From contig JBGSHJ010000067.1 in NCBI GenBank assembly GCA_041752315.1, positions 62,001 to 126,000 of the forward strand: a stretch of 64,000 nt of DNA, in the 5' to 3' direction. Positions within the stretch are counted from its first letter, which is position 1. Every line of letters starts with the position of its first letter. A program made the position numbers and the translations under genes. Shown here one piece after another: positions 43,282 through 52,725 of this stretch. Source of the stretch: SYFY01 sp041752315. GTDB lineage: Bacteria; Pseudomonadota; Gammaproteobacteria; Pseudomonadales; Azotimanducaceae. The notes beneath the pieces were generated by a model, which saw only the letters and a program-made list of their open reading frames with translations, did no database searches and had not been told where the DNA came from.

Positions 43282-44652
43282 TTACCGCTTTTTCGGCAGT
43301 CGACCTTCGATGTAGTCATCGATCAATTCGTGATATCGCCGGATCCGAGACTCCTGTGCTGACAGGTAAACACCAAGGAAACCGCGCGAGCGGAAACCAC
43401 GCTGTTGCGAGATGAACACGGACATGTCGTCTTCGATCCCTGGTCCGATGGACTCGTTGAGATAGTCGATCATCTTGACTTCGGCTTCCTGGCCATCCAC
43501 CAGATCACCGTCTTCCAGCGTGCCAGCGCGGCTGGTCTGTCCTGCCGCGATGGAGGCCGGACTCGAGTACCACCAGTTGTCGAACAGGCACTGTTCCGGG
43601 TCATCACGGTGGGGGCGTGCGCGCAGGAAGTGGAAGCCATCGGACCAGACGGACACGGCGAAGTTTGGAAACAGCGTGTAGTGGAAGGCGTCGGTGAGCT
43701 GCTCCGCCGGCACCTTTGCGTAGTGGGAGTAGCCTCGGGCTGGACCGAGTTTCTGCTTGGCCTGCTGCAAGGCGGTACGGGTGTCTTCCGGCCGGCCTTT
43801 GAAGCTGGCGGGATCGATCTCCCAGGCGCGCAACTGGCTGGCCAGCGGCTCGACGATGTTGCCTTCCTTGTCGGTCGAGCCGACTCCGAACCCACCTTTC
43901 ATGACCATGCGGTTATGGCCCTGGTCGGACAGATCGAATCTCGTTTCCTTATAGTAGGTGTCGATGTTGCTGCGGATCTTCTTGCGGTCAGTGTCCGGCG
44001 TTGCGCCCATGTGTACGGTTGGTACGTGGTAGGACTCGTTGAAGTTGTCCAGTACCACCTTCCAGTTGCAGGGCAACCACGCCGAGCGTGCCATCGTGCG
44101 CTTCCAGCCCTCCAGATCCAGATCACTCCAGGCGTCCCAGATCGGCCCCAGATACTCTTTCAGGCTGATGCAATCCCTGTCCATGTTGACCCAGACAAAA
44201 CCCGCAAAGGTCTCACAGGCGAGTTCCTGCAGACGCACCTTGCCGCACGGGTTGCCATCGGGAAAGTCCTCCTTGTCAGGCGCAAAGTTGAGTTCGCCAT
44301 CGGGCATGAAAGCCCAGCTGTGATACTTGCACACAAAGCGTTTCACACTGCCCTTGGGACCCGCCACCAGAGGGTTGCCACGATGCTGGCACACGTTGTA
44401 GAACGCCTTCACGCCGCCATTGGCCTGGCGAACCATCAGAATCGATTCTCGCCCTACTTCTTCGAGTTGCCAGTCACCCGGTTTGGGGATCTGTGATTCT
44501 CTTCCCAGCAGCAACCACACCTTGGTCCACATGTTTTCCCACTCCTGATGGAAAAACTCGCGGGAGGTAAAGCGGTAACCCGGGATGGTATGGCCTCGCG
44601 TCTTCTGCTCCGGCCAGGTATCAAGCTCTTTTCTTTCCAGCAGTTCCGACAT
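43282..44652 (-). CDS. Rieske non-heme iron oxygenase, alpha subunit
   Basis: 456 residues from ATG 44652 (GAGGAG nine bases before it). The Rieske [2Fe-2S] ligands are CQHRG and CKYHSW, 20 residues apart. The mononuclear iron site is DNFNESYHVPTVH. It is an aromatic-ring or related hydroxylase component that needs a ferredoxin and reductase, neither of which is nearby. The substrate is unknown. The longer frame to 44796 lacks start support. It is followed by the small Cys-rich protein. Confidence 0.92.
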   Translation of the reverse strand: MSELLERKELDTWPEQKTRGHTIPGYRFTSREFFHQEWENMWTKVWLLLGRESQIPKPGDWQLEEVGRESILMVRQANGGVKAFYNVCQHRGNPLVAGPKGSVKRFVCKYHSWAFMPDGELNFAPDKEDFPDGNPCGKVRLQELACETFAGFVWVNMDRDCISLKEYLGPIWDAWSDLDLEGWKRTMARSAWLPCNWKVVLDNFNESYHVPTVHMGATPDTDRKKIRSNIDTYYKETRFDLSDQGHNRMVMKGGFGVGSTDKEGNIVEPLASQLRAWEIDPASFKGRPEDTRTALQQAKQKLGPARGYSHYAKVPAEQLTDAFHYTLFPNFAVSVWSDGFHFLRARPHRDDPEQCLFDNWWYSSPASIAAGQTSRAGTLEDGDLVDGQEAEVKMIDYLNESIGPGIEDDMSVFISQQRGFRSRGFLGVYLSAQESRIRRYHELIDDYIEGRLPKKR

Positions 44653-44838
44653 GGTGTGCTCCTCGACGTTTTGCATGTTGCAGTAATGATTTCGGGCAGG
44701 GTGAACATCCATGGACATCAGGGGCCTGAAAGCTGCCTGGATCCTGCCGCCAGACACTGAGTATCCACCACTGCTCGAGCGAAGGGAATGGATCACTGCC
44801 GTGGGTTGTGAACGCCGCGGCGGGAGTTGAAAAGCCAG

Positions 44839-45558
44839 TCAGGCCGGAGTGTCAAGGGCACGGGCGATCGCCGTTTCGAGACTGACCAGCACATTGCCGG
44901 TCCTGAGATTCCATTGCTGGACAGGTTTGCCTTCATGCAGCAGCAACGCAGACGTGCAGCATCGTTCGACAAGCGGCAGCGCGTGGGTCGCCATGACGAT
45001 CGCCATCTGCCCAGCCACCACTTCCCGAGACAGAATCGATTCGAGGGCTGCTGCAGCACGTGCGTCCAGGCCATTGAACGATTCGTCGAGCAATAACAGG
45101 GAAGGCTTCTGCACCAGTGCCAGGGTCACGCTGATTCGCTGACGCAGGCCCAGCGTCAACCAGCCCAGGGGCTTGTTCGATTGGGTGGTCAGATGCAGAG
45201 TCTCAAGCACTTCAAGGGCTAGATCGGAAGGTCCGGTCAGTCCGAACGCGGTTGCCTGCACATCAAGACACTGCGCCAACGTGAGTGCTGCGGGCAGAAT
45301 GTCAGGGGCGACAGCGACACCGATGTGTCTGCGAGCGGCAACCGTATCCTTCGCCACATCGATGCCCTGAACGAGGATGCGGCCTGCCTGTTGAGAGACC
45401 AGATGGCTGATGCACCTCAGCAGCGTGCTTTTTCCGCTGCCGTTTGCACCCAGCAGCCCGATCCACTCTCCGTTGGCCACCGTCAGCGAGACTCCCTGCA
45501 GAGCTGTTGCCGCACCATAACCTGCGGTCAGGGCATCCACTTCAAGGACCAGGCTCAT
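44839..45558 (-). CDS. ABC transporter ATP-binding protein
   Basis: 239 residues from ATG 45558, overlapping the previous stop (ATGA). Walker A is GLLGANGSGKSTLL, Walker B is LLLLDESFNGLD with the catalytic Glu, and the switch His is in VMATHAL. The signature region reads LTLGLRQRIS rather than LSGGQ, so coupling may be unusual. It resembles ATPases of ABC-2 type exporters. Its partner is the membrane protein upstream. Confidence 0.88.
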   Translation of the reverse strand: MSLVLEVDALTAGYGAATALQGVSLTVANGEWIGLLGANGSGKSTLLRCISHLVSQQAGRILVQGIDVAKDTVAARRHIGVAVAPDILPAALTLAQCLDVQATAFGLTGPSDLALEVLETLHLTTQSNKPLGWLTLGLRQRISVTLALVQKPSLLLLDESFNGLDARAAAALESILSREVVAGQMAIVMATHALPLVERCCTSALLLHEGKPVQQWNLRTGNVLVSLETAIARALDTPA

Positions 45559-46664
45559 CGTTTGACCTCCCGCAGTTCCCGAACGACGATCACGAGTGCG
45601 ATGGCCATCAGCCACAGTACATTGACAAACAGCACGGCAAGACACATCCCCACCACGATCAGCGTCGCACTTCGTTGTGCGCTGCTGGCCGCATCATTGG
45701 CCGCCCCGTTGTAATTGAATCGATGTCGAAAGGCGGTGGAAAAGCAGGCAGCCGAACCGCTCGTTGCACAGGCGAAGACAAAGACCAACCCCTCGATCGG
45801 CATCTGCAGAAAAAACAGAACGGTCAGTAACATGAACAGTAACGCAACGAACCACAGCGATGACCTGACCAGCGTCAGGCGGGCAAACGCAACTGGAGTC
45901 AGTGGTGTTGCAACCAGCCAGTCAGCCAGCAGAAAGAAGTGGCGCCAGGTACCCACCGCCAGCCAGGTCATTGCGAGCGTCAGCACGGTCACTGCGATCA
46001 GCAACAGTGAAGGGCCACCACCGATACCCCCTGGAATGAGGACCAGTGTCACGGTCAACCACGGCGCCATGCCTCTTCCGGAGAGCCGGGCGGCGGTCCA
46101 TACCAACGGTATCCTGGCGATCGCATCCCGACCACGGCCGGTGATGGGCAGTCGCAGCCCACTGCTCCTGGTGGTACCTGCAGTGACTGCGGTGTCAGCA
46201 GGGCTGACGGCGTGACCTGCCAGTGCAAATCCCAGACCGCCGCCTGCCAGCAGGGCCAACAGCATCAGCATGAGTTGAACGACATCGTGAATCAGCGCGA
46301 CAAACAGGCAGGGAATGAGCAGGGTCAGCGGACGAATGGTGTGTATCGCTTCCCACCCCCTCAGTTGCCGGGATGAGATGGGTAGCGCCGCAAGCCAGCC
46401 GCTGGAAAACTGCAACTGGATCGTCGGGCGAGCCTGCCAGCAGATCATGACGGCCGCACTGGCCAGTCCGGCTGCAGCAGGCATGGGGTAGACACGAGCC
46501 CATGCGACGAGTGGCGCCATGGTGGCAGGAAACAACCATGGAACCAGCGCTGAACCGGCCAGTGCGAACATCCATGACCAGCGCCTGACAGGAGGAGCCG
46601 CGAGGTTTGCGTAGTGATCGGCGAGGAACAGCGGGTTGTTCGAAAGCAGGCGCGCAATCGTCAC
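45555..46664 (-). CDS. Predicted ABC-2-like membrane protein
   Basis: 369 residues with about ten hydrophobic segments (e.g. FALAGSALVPWLFPATMAPL, LMLMLLALLAGGGLGFALAG, SSLWFVALLFMLLTVLFFL, ATLIVVGMCLAVLFVNVLWL). No strong sequence signature. Its overlap with the ATPase start makes it the likely permease of that transporter. A run of small residues between residues 150 and 180 (AGTTRSSGLRLPITGRGRD) is a cytoplasmic loop. It starts 24 bases after the ABC exporter gene on the same strand. Function unknown. Confidence 0.72.
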   Translation of the reverse strand: MTIARLLSNNPLFLADHYANLAAPPVRRWSWMFALAGSALVPWLFPATMAPLVAWARVYPMPAAAGLASAAVMICWQARPTIQLQFSSGWLAALPISSRQLRGWEAIHTIRPLTLLIPCLFVALIHDVVQLMLMLLALLAGGGLGFALAGHAVSPADTAVTAGTTRSSGLRLPITGRGRDAIARIPLVWTAARLSGRGMAPWLTVTLVLIPGGIGGGPSLLLIAVTVLTLAMTWLAVGTWRHFFLLADWLVATPLTPVAFARLTLVRSSLWFVALLFMLLTVLFFLQMPIEGLVFVFACATSGSAACFSTAFRHRFNYNGAANDAASSAQRSATLIVVGMCLAVLFVNVLWLMAIALVIVVRELREVKR

Positions 46665-46688
46665 GATGAAGCCGTCATGGGCCGGTCG

Positions 46689-48569
46689 CTATTCCTGAAA
46701 CTGCAACGCATAGAGCCGCGCATAGGTGCCGCCGAGGGCGAGGAGTTCCGCGTGGGTACCCAGTTCGCGCAGTTGCCCATGCTCCAGTACGGCCACACGG
46801 TCTGCTTCCTGAATGGTCTGCAGGCGATGCGCGATGATGATCGAGGTTCGACCGGACGTGAGCACATGCAGCGCGTCCTGGATCAGCTGTTCGGTTTCGG
46901 TATCGATGCTGGCGGTGGCCTCGTCAAGCACCAGGATTTCCGGATCTGCCGCCAGCACCCTGGCAAACGCCAGCAGCTGACGTTGACCCTGTGACAGGTT
47001 CCTGCCTCGTTCGACCAGCGGGGTGTCGTAACCCTGCGGCAACCTCTCGATGAATTCGTGGGCATGTACATGGCGCGCGGCCTGCTCGATCTGTTCACGC
47101 GTGATATCGGGATTGCCGATGCTGATGTTGTCGCGCACGGTGCCGGCAAACACGTGAAAGTCCTGCAGTACGATGCCGATCTGCTTGCGGACCACAGCGG
47201 AGGGGAGATCCATCAGGTCCACGCCATCCATGAAGATCGATCCGGGGGCAAAGTCATAGAAGCGTGCCAACAGACGAATGATGGTGCTCTTGCCGGAGCC
47301 GGTGGGTCCGACCACCGCCAGCTTTTCCCCTGGCCGAATGTGCAGTGACAGGTCCCGCAGGACGAGGGTATCCGGCGCATAGCCGAAGTTGAGATGCCGG
47401 ATCTCGATTTCACCGCGCAGATCGGCAGGCAGTCTTGCCGGTTGTCGCGGCTCGTGAATGGACTCGTCCCAGTCCAGTGCCTGGAAGATCCTCTCGGCGC
47501 TCGCCATGGAGCGGAACAGAACGTTGTACTGCTCGCCAACGACCACGATGGGGCGCACCAGCATGTCAACAAACTGCGTGAACAGAATGACGCTGCCGAG
47601 CGTGACCGTTCCCTGCAGCGCATCACCACCACCGATCCAGATGATCACGCCCATTCCTGCGGCACCGATGTTGTCCATGAAAGCGCCATACCAGGTTTCC
47701 AGCCGGATGGCGTGGTTCTCCTCGTTGCGATTCAGCTGATTGATCTGGGTATAACGCTCGAGGTTGTGGCGTTCACGCCGGTTCAACTGGACAACCGGCA
47801 TCCCGGAGATGTTCTCCTGCAGGTTCTGGTTCAACTGCGAGACACTCTGGCGAATGTTGCGGTACACCATGCGGGTGACACGTCGATACAGGATGGTGGC
47901 CACCGCGACGATCGGCAGTGCCAGCAACAGTGTGCCGGTGAGTTCAGCATTGATGGTGAACATGATGACGATTGCGACGATGAATGGCGTGAATTCGCCG
48001 ATCAGGACCCCAAAGCCGGAAAGCAGCTGGAAGAGCTGCTCGACATCGTTGGTGACGCGGGTCATGACACGACCGATCGCAACACGGTCGTAAAACGATG
48101 CCGGACGGGTTTCGAGGTGCGTGAACAGATCGTGCCGCAGATCACGCAGGGCGCCGAGCACGGCTGTTGTCAGGTAGACCCGATGATAGTGCGCGCAGAT
48201 TGCCCACAGGCTGACGACCAGCAGATACAGGAAACAGGCTGCTGCGATCATGTCCAGACCGGTCAGCAACGCCAGTTCCTGGGTGAGCGAATTCATGCCA
48301 AAGTCAGGCATGGCGACAGGTTGACCACCGGCCAGCAATCCATCGATCACCACACGCGAAACGATGATTGGCATCACGATGGCCAGTATCGACGCAACCA
48401 CGACCAGGACGATGCTGATCGTCAGCGTCCTTCGATGGGGTGTCACCCATTGGAACAGTCGCCTGAGCAACTGTGCGTCGAGTGCCTTGCCCGCAATCTC
48501 CGCGTCAAACACACCGTAGTCGCGTTTCGTGGCAGCGGAGGACAAAGCTGCGCTGGTGTCCACATTCAT
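46689..48569 (-). CDS. ABC exporter half-transporter, canonical ATP site
   Basis: 626 residues: six-helix membrane domain then nucleotide-binding domain. Walker A AVVGPTGSGKSTII, signature RNLSQGQRQLLAFARVLA, Walker B EILVLDEATASID with Glu, and H-loop IIIAHRLQT. It has all canonical residues. Its ATG overlaps the stop of the other half (48566 gene). The pair corresponds to heterodimeric exporters of the MdlAB/TM287-288 type, which move lipids, drugs or peptides outward. The neighbouring ABC genes may belong to the same operon. Confidence 0.92.
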   Translation of the reverse strand: MNVDTSAALSSAATKRDYGVFDAEIAGKALDAQLLRRLFQWVTPHRRTLTISIVLVVVASILAIVMPIIVSRVVIDGLLAGGQPVAMPDFGMNSLTQELALLTGLDMIAAACFLYLLVVSLWAICAHYHRVYLTTAVLGALRDLRHDLFTHLETRPASFYDRVAIGRVMTRVTNDVEQLFQLLSGFGVLIGEFTPFIVAIVIMFTINAELTGTLLLALPIVAVATILYRRVTRMVYRNIRQSVSQLNQNLQENISGMPVVQLNRRERHNLERYTQINQLNRNEENHAIRLETWYGAFMDNIGAAGMGVIIWIGGGDALQGTVTLGSVILFTQFVDMLVRPIVVVGEQYNVLFRSMASAERIFQALDWDESIHEPRQPARLPADLRGEIEIRHLNFGYAPDTLVLRDLSLHIRPGEKLAVVGPTGSGKSTIIRLLARFYDFAPGSIFMDGVDLMDLPSAVVRKQIGIVLQDFHVFAGTVRDNISIGNPDITREQIEQAARHVHAHEFIERLPQGYDTPLVERGRNLSQGQRQLLAFARVLAADPEILVLDEATASIDTETEQLIQDALHVLTSGRTSIIIAHRLQTIQEADRVAVLEHGQLRELGTHAELLALGGTYARLYALQFQE

Positions 48570-50446
48570 GGCTGCGCACTCGTTGACGTTTCGGCAGTCT
48601 TTGCCTCGTGCAGTCCGGCCTGCAACCTGAGTTTCTGGATGCGATCGAGTTCTGCGTACCAGCCTTCGCTCGCCATCAGCGCATCATGACTGCCGAGCTG
48701 GGAGATTTTCCCTTCCTCGATCACCACGATGCGATCCGCATGCCGTGCGGTGGATACCCGATTGGTGACCAGCAGCGTTGTCTTGCCGTGTCGTGCCGCA
48801 AACAGGCGTTCGAGAATCTGTTCTTCGGTCTGGGTATCGACAGCACTGAAACAGTCATCAAGGATGAGCACGGGCGAATTGCGTATCAAACCCCGAGCCA
48901 GCGTACTGCGCTGCTTCTGTCCGCCAGACAGGGTGACACCACGTTCGCCCACCAGCGTATCCAGTTCCTCTTCAAAGGATCTGACGGTCGTCAGCAGATC
49001 GGCATCTTCGACAGCTTCCCAGATTTCTTCATCCGGTCGTGCCGGATCGTCGTAACTCAGGTTGTGCCGCAACAGTTCAGCGAACAGAAAGGGATCCTGT
49101 GGTACCAGCACGATCTGTCTGCGCAACTGTTCCAGGGGATAGTCACGAATATCAACGCCGTCCACCCGCAATGTGCCAACCGGTGGATCGAGCAATCTGA
49201 CGAAGCAGTTGAGAAGCGTCGTCTTGCCTGCACCCACTCTGCCCATGATGGCCACGGTTTCGCCAGGCGGAATGGAAAGATCGACTCCGGAGAGTGCGTC
49301 ATAACCGATACCAGGGTAGCGATAGCTCAGGCCATTGAGTGACAGTTCGCCCCTGATCCGCACCGGTGCATCCGCCTTTGGACTATCGACAACTTCAGGC
49401 ATCGAATCCAGTATCTGGAACAGGCGTTGTGTACCCGATGCGCCCCTTTGCCAGAGCGTTACCATCTGACCGATTTCGCGTACAGGCCAGAGCACCATCC
49501 CGACATAGGAAAAAAAGGCGGTGAACGTGCCGAGGCTCAGTGTTCCATCACGAACCAGACTGCCGCCGTACCCGAGAATGATGACGGTCGAAAATGCCGC
49601 CATCCAGGGCATGATGGCGCTGATGAACGAATTCAGCCGAACCAGCGCGTGGAACCGTGCGTTGTATTCGTCGCTGACCGCATCGAACCGTCGGATTTCG
49701 TGCTGTTCCTGGACCAGCGCCTGCACGGTGCGGATTCCATACAGGTTGCCCTGAACCTGTTCGGAGAGGTCGGAAAATCCCTGTTGAACACGCATCGACC
49801 GTTCAAAAACCTGCCTGGCGGCGAACCAGCCGACGATTCCTATGGGCAGGAGCGGCAGTAACAGGATTGCTGTCAGCAGCGGTGCCAGCGAGACCATGGC
49901 GATGACACCGACCGCCGCGATGGTGATGTTGACGAGCATGGTCCGTACACCGGAGCCGATGAACTCGCGAACCAGAGAGATGTCGTTGATGGCCCTGGCC
50001 ATGAGATCGCCGGTGGGATTGCGGGCGAAAAATCCGGGCCCCTGCAGCTGCAGATGCGAGTAGACGCGTTTACGCAGGTCGTAGGCAACATACACGGCGA
50101 TACGGCGGATGATCCGACGGGCATTGGCCAGCGCCACCAGCCGGACGACGACACACGCCAGTATGCCGAGTGCAGGCAGCAGCAGCATCGCCTGGGCATC
50201 ACTCGCCATCAGGTCGCCCGTCGAGATGCGCGGTTGGGCGGCGTGGATCGCATCGATGCTGTCACGCAGGAACAGGGGAATCAGGGCGTCCAGGGAGCGT
50301 GCAGACAACAGCAGTGTGACAGACCCCCAGAAGGGCAGCCGGTAACGGGTGTGGTAAGGCCACAGGCGTCGCAACGGACTGCGAGGGGACGCGTCGGTCG
50401 TCTCTGGACGCCGCTCGCCTGCAGTTTCTGGCAACCTGCGATCCAT
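48566..50446 (-). CDS. ABC exporter half-transporter with degenerate ATP site
   Basis: About 626 residues from ATG 50446; the frame goes on to 50545 without start support. Six membrane helices are followed by an NBD with Walker A AIMGRVGAGKTTLL and signature TLSGGQKQRSTLARGL. Walker B is VLILDDCFSAVD, with Asp instead of the catalytic Glu, and the switch region is LLVTNRVSTA, with Asn instead of His. These changes are typical of the non-hydrolysing site of heterodimeric ABC exporters. The next gene overlaps by 4 bases and provides the active site. Confidence 0.92.
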   Translation of the reverse strand: MDRRLPETAGERRPETTDASPRSPLRRLWPYHTRYRLPFWGSVTLLLSARSLDALIPLFLRDSIDAIHAAQPRISTGDLMASDAQAMLLLPALGILACVVVRLVALANARRIIRRIAVYVAYDLRKRVYSHLQLQGPGFFARNPTGDLMARAINDISLVREFIGSGVRTMLVNITIAAVGVIAMVSLAPLLTAILLLPLLPIGIVGWFAARQVFERSMRVQQGFSDLSEQVQGNLYGIRTVQALVQEQHEIRRFDAVSDEYNARFHALVRLNSFISAIMPWMAAFSTVIILGYGGSLVRDGTLSLGTFTAFFSYVGMVLWPVREIGQMVTLWQRGASGTQRLFQILDSMPEVVDSPKADAPVRIRGELSLNGLSYRYPGIGYDALSGVDLSIPPGETVAIMGRVGAGKTTLLNCFVRLLDPPVGTLRVDGVDIRDYPLEQLRRQIVLVPQDPFLFAELLRHNLSYDDPARPDEEIWEAVEDADLLTTVRSFEEELDTLVGERGVTLSGGQKQRSTLARGLIRNSPVLILDDCFSAVDTQTEEQILERLFAARHGKTTLLVTNRVSTARHADRIVVIEEGKISQLGSHDALMASEGWYAELDRIQKLRLQAGLHEAKTAETSTSAQP

Positions 50447-50716
50447 GGACTTTTCGACTCGATGAAAAGACCGGGAAGCCGCCAAACGTGGGCTGACGAT
50501 CACCCGGATAAGCTGGAGGTGGACTGCAGACCCGCGGCTATGCATGGCCCGTAGACAAAGCGCGGAAGCAGGATAACGATCTGTCTGCCTTGCGTCATCC
50601 CTCGGATGGTCGAAGTGCCGGGAGATGGCATCGAAGTCTGATGTTCAGCCGACCGGACTTGTCATCGCATTGTTGACGTCGCATTCTCGTGACTTCGAAA
50701 CAGTGGCGACGAGTTC

Positions 50717-51427
50717 ATGCGAACCGAAGTGATTCATTACCAGGCTGATGGTCGCGACATGGTGGGTACGCTGTGCACGGGTGAGGGGACTCACAAGCGC
50801 CCGGCGGTGCTGGTGTGCCATGAAGGGCCTGGCCAGGACGACACAGCGCGCAATTATGCCCGGCGACTCGCAGAGCTTGGGTACATTGCCTTTGCGCTGG
50901 ATTACGTAGGAGGTGGCAGACAGGAAGTCGATCGCAACAGGATGATGGCACACATCATGGAATTGAGTGCAGCGCCGGAGCGAATCGTCGCCATCGGCAA
51001 TGCCGGCCTCGATATCCTGCTGGCTCGCCCGGAAGCGGATGCGAGTCGGGTTGCCGCCATCGGTTTCTGTTTTGGTGGAACCATGTCGTTCCAGCTGGCA
51101 CGTGCGGGTGTCCCCTTGCTGGCAGCAGTCGGGTTCCATGCTGGGCTTGGCACGATTGCACCTGCGCGCGAAGGCATGAAGACCAGAATCCTGGCATTGA
51201 TCGGTGCGGATGATCCGATAGTTCCTCCGGCACAGCGCGATGCTTTTGTCGCAGAGATGACCGCGGCAAAAGCCGATTGGCAACTGGTCCTGTACGGCGG
51301 AATTCAGCACAGTTTCACCAATCCTGCTGCGGCGAACTTCAATCTCCCTGGAATTGCCTACGACGCGTTGACCGAACGACGATCCTGGGCAGCCATGTGT
51401 CAGCTGTTCGACGAAGTGTTTGTCTGA
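50717..51427 (+). CDS. Dienelactone hydrolase family protein
   Basis: 236 residues. The nucleophile is Cys in VAAIGFCFGGTMSF, the DLH-type elbow; the acid is Asp in LIGADDPIVPP and His is in GGIQHSFTN. ATG 50717 begins MRTEVIHYQADGRDMVG. The family hydrolyses lactones such as dienelactone in ring cleavage, or thioesters; the substrate here is not known. The pirin gene follows with 10 bases between the stop and its ATG, so they are probably cotranscribed. Confidence 0.9.
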   Translation: MRTEVIHYQADGRDMVGTLCTGEGTHKRPAVLVCHEGPGQDDTARNYARRLAELGYIAFALDYVGGGRQEVDRNRMMAHIMELSAAPERIVAIGNAGLDILLARPEADASRVAAIGFCFGGTMSFQLARAGVPLLAAVGFHAGLGTIAPAREGMKTRILALIGADDPIVPPAQRDAFVAEMTAAKADWQLVLYGGIQHSFTNPAAANFNLPGIAYDALTERRSWAAMCQLFDEVFV

Positions 51428-51437
51428 GGGCAACAGC

Positions 51438-52136
51438 ATGCTGACTCTGCGCAGGGGCAAGGAACGTGGTCATGCCAGTCTGGGATGGCTGGACTCGTGG
51501 CATACATTTTCGTTTGCCGAGTATCGCGATCCACAGCACATGGGCTTCGGCGATCTGCGTGTGATCAACGATGACACCGTGCAGCCCGGGGGAGGGTTTG
51601 GCACGCATAGCCATCGTGACATGGAAATCATCACCTATGTGCTCGATGGCGCACTTGAGCACAAGGACAGTCTGGGGAATGGCTCGGTGATCCGTCCTGG
51701 TGATGTCCAGCGCATGAGTGCCGGTCGCGGTGTACGCCACAGTGAATTCAACGCCTCACAGGTGGACCCGGTCCACTTTCTGCAGATCTGGATCGAACCC
51801 AGTGTCCTGGGCGTGGAACCGGGTTATGAGGAGATGCGGATTCCGGCGGCAGAAAAACGAGGACATCTGCGATTGATCGCTTCACCGGACGGGCGCTCGG
51901 GTTCGTTGACCATTCACCAGGATGCGCTGATTCACGCAGCGATACTCGATGGAGCAGACCAGGTTTCCTATGTTCTGGCGAACGGCCGCAAAGCCTGGAT
52001 ACAGGTTGCGCGCGGTGCGCTTGCGGTCAATGGCGAAAAGCTGATGGCCGGTGATGGCGCGTCTGTCAGCGGTGAAACCGGAATCGAATTTTCAGCGGCA
52101 GAGCGCGCAGAGATTCTGCTCTTCGACCTCAGCTGA
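51438..52136 (+). CDS. Pirin family protein (bicupin)
   Basis: 232 residues. The N-terminal cupin carries GGGFGTHSHRDMEIITYVLD and GALEHKDSLG, giving the metal-binding His/Glu set of pirins, plus MSAGRGVRHSEFN. The C-terminal cupin is shorter and lacks metal ligands. Pirins are reported as quercetinases or regulators of central metabolism. The start is ATG 51438; the 6 residues before it in frame overlap the previous gene. Confidence 0.93.
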   Translation: MLTLRRGKERGHASLGWLDSWHTFSFAEYRDPQHMGFGDLRVINDDTVQPGGGFGTHSHRDMEIITYVLDGALEHKDSLGNGSVIRPGDVQRMSAGRGVRHSEFNASQVDPVHFLQIWIEPSVLGVEPGYEEMRIPAAEKRGHLRLIASPDGRSGSLTIHQDALIHAAILDGADQVSYVLANGRKAWIQVARGALAVNGEKLMAGDGASVSGETGIEFSAAERAEILLFDLS

Positions 52137-52168
52137 TCACCTTGGTCGGGCGCGGTGTCTGACGGCGA

Positions 52169-52600
52169 TCATGCCTTGGGTTTGTCTCGACTTTTTCCTG
52201 AAGAGATCCTCAAGGGTTTACGAGCTGGCGGGACCTGGTTTTTTGTCGGCCCCGACACCTGATCATCGAAGGCCTGTTGCAGACGCACGGGCGCGACGAG
52301 CCGCCACGCAGCTTCCAGAAGCTGGGGCAACGCACCCGGGCGCAGGGCGCCCAGGTTGATCAACACCATGGGATAGTCCTTGTAGTGGTCGGTGATGAAG
52401 AAGGTGGCCGGGTCCGCCTGCATCAGCATTTCCCGATCCAGGAAATCGCAGCGCAAGGCCAGTGCGCCTTCCGCTTCGGAGCGAAGGCGACCCATGACCT
52501 TCCCTTTGACCTTCAGGCTGGGCGTGTTGTATGAGGTGCTTTCGGTAACTTCCGGCAACTGCAATGCAGCTGACACCACGTCTTCAAAAGTGACTGCCAT
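52169..52600 (-). CDS. MmcQ/YjbR-family protein
   Basis: 143 residues from ATG 52600. FEDVVSAALQLPEVTESTSY, LKVKGKVMGRL, DREMLMQADPATFFITDHYK and DYPMVLINLGAL are the family's DNA-binding-like 'MmcQ/YjbR' blocks. The C-terminus is a basic tail (RKPLRISSGKSRDKPKA). Function unknown, possibly DNA binding. The extra 43 residues in the longer frame lack a start signal. Confidence 0.85.
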   Translation of the reverse strand: MAVTFEDVVSAALQLPEVTESTSYNTPSLKVKGKVMGRLRSEAEGALALRCDFLDREMLMQADPATFFITDHYKDYPMVLINLGALRPGALPQLLEAAWRLVAPVRLQQAFDDQVSGPTKNQVPPARKPLRISSGKSRDKPKA

Positions 52601-52725
52601 GCCTGCTTCAACCCTCCTGTTGTGCCGGCACCCGTACCGGCATGGAGCGGTGGATTTGCCATGCGCGCGTGCACCGCTTCGTGGGCTCATCGATGTGCCG
52701 ACCAGGCTCCGCGCACAGCCGCCAC

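Noticed and set aside
47394..48689. A 431-residue plus-strand open frame, His/Asp-rich
   Set aside because: Antisense of the ABC exporter; composition reflects codon bias of the real gene.
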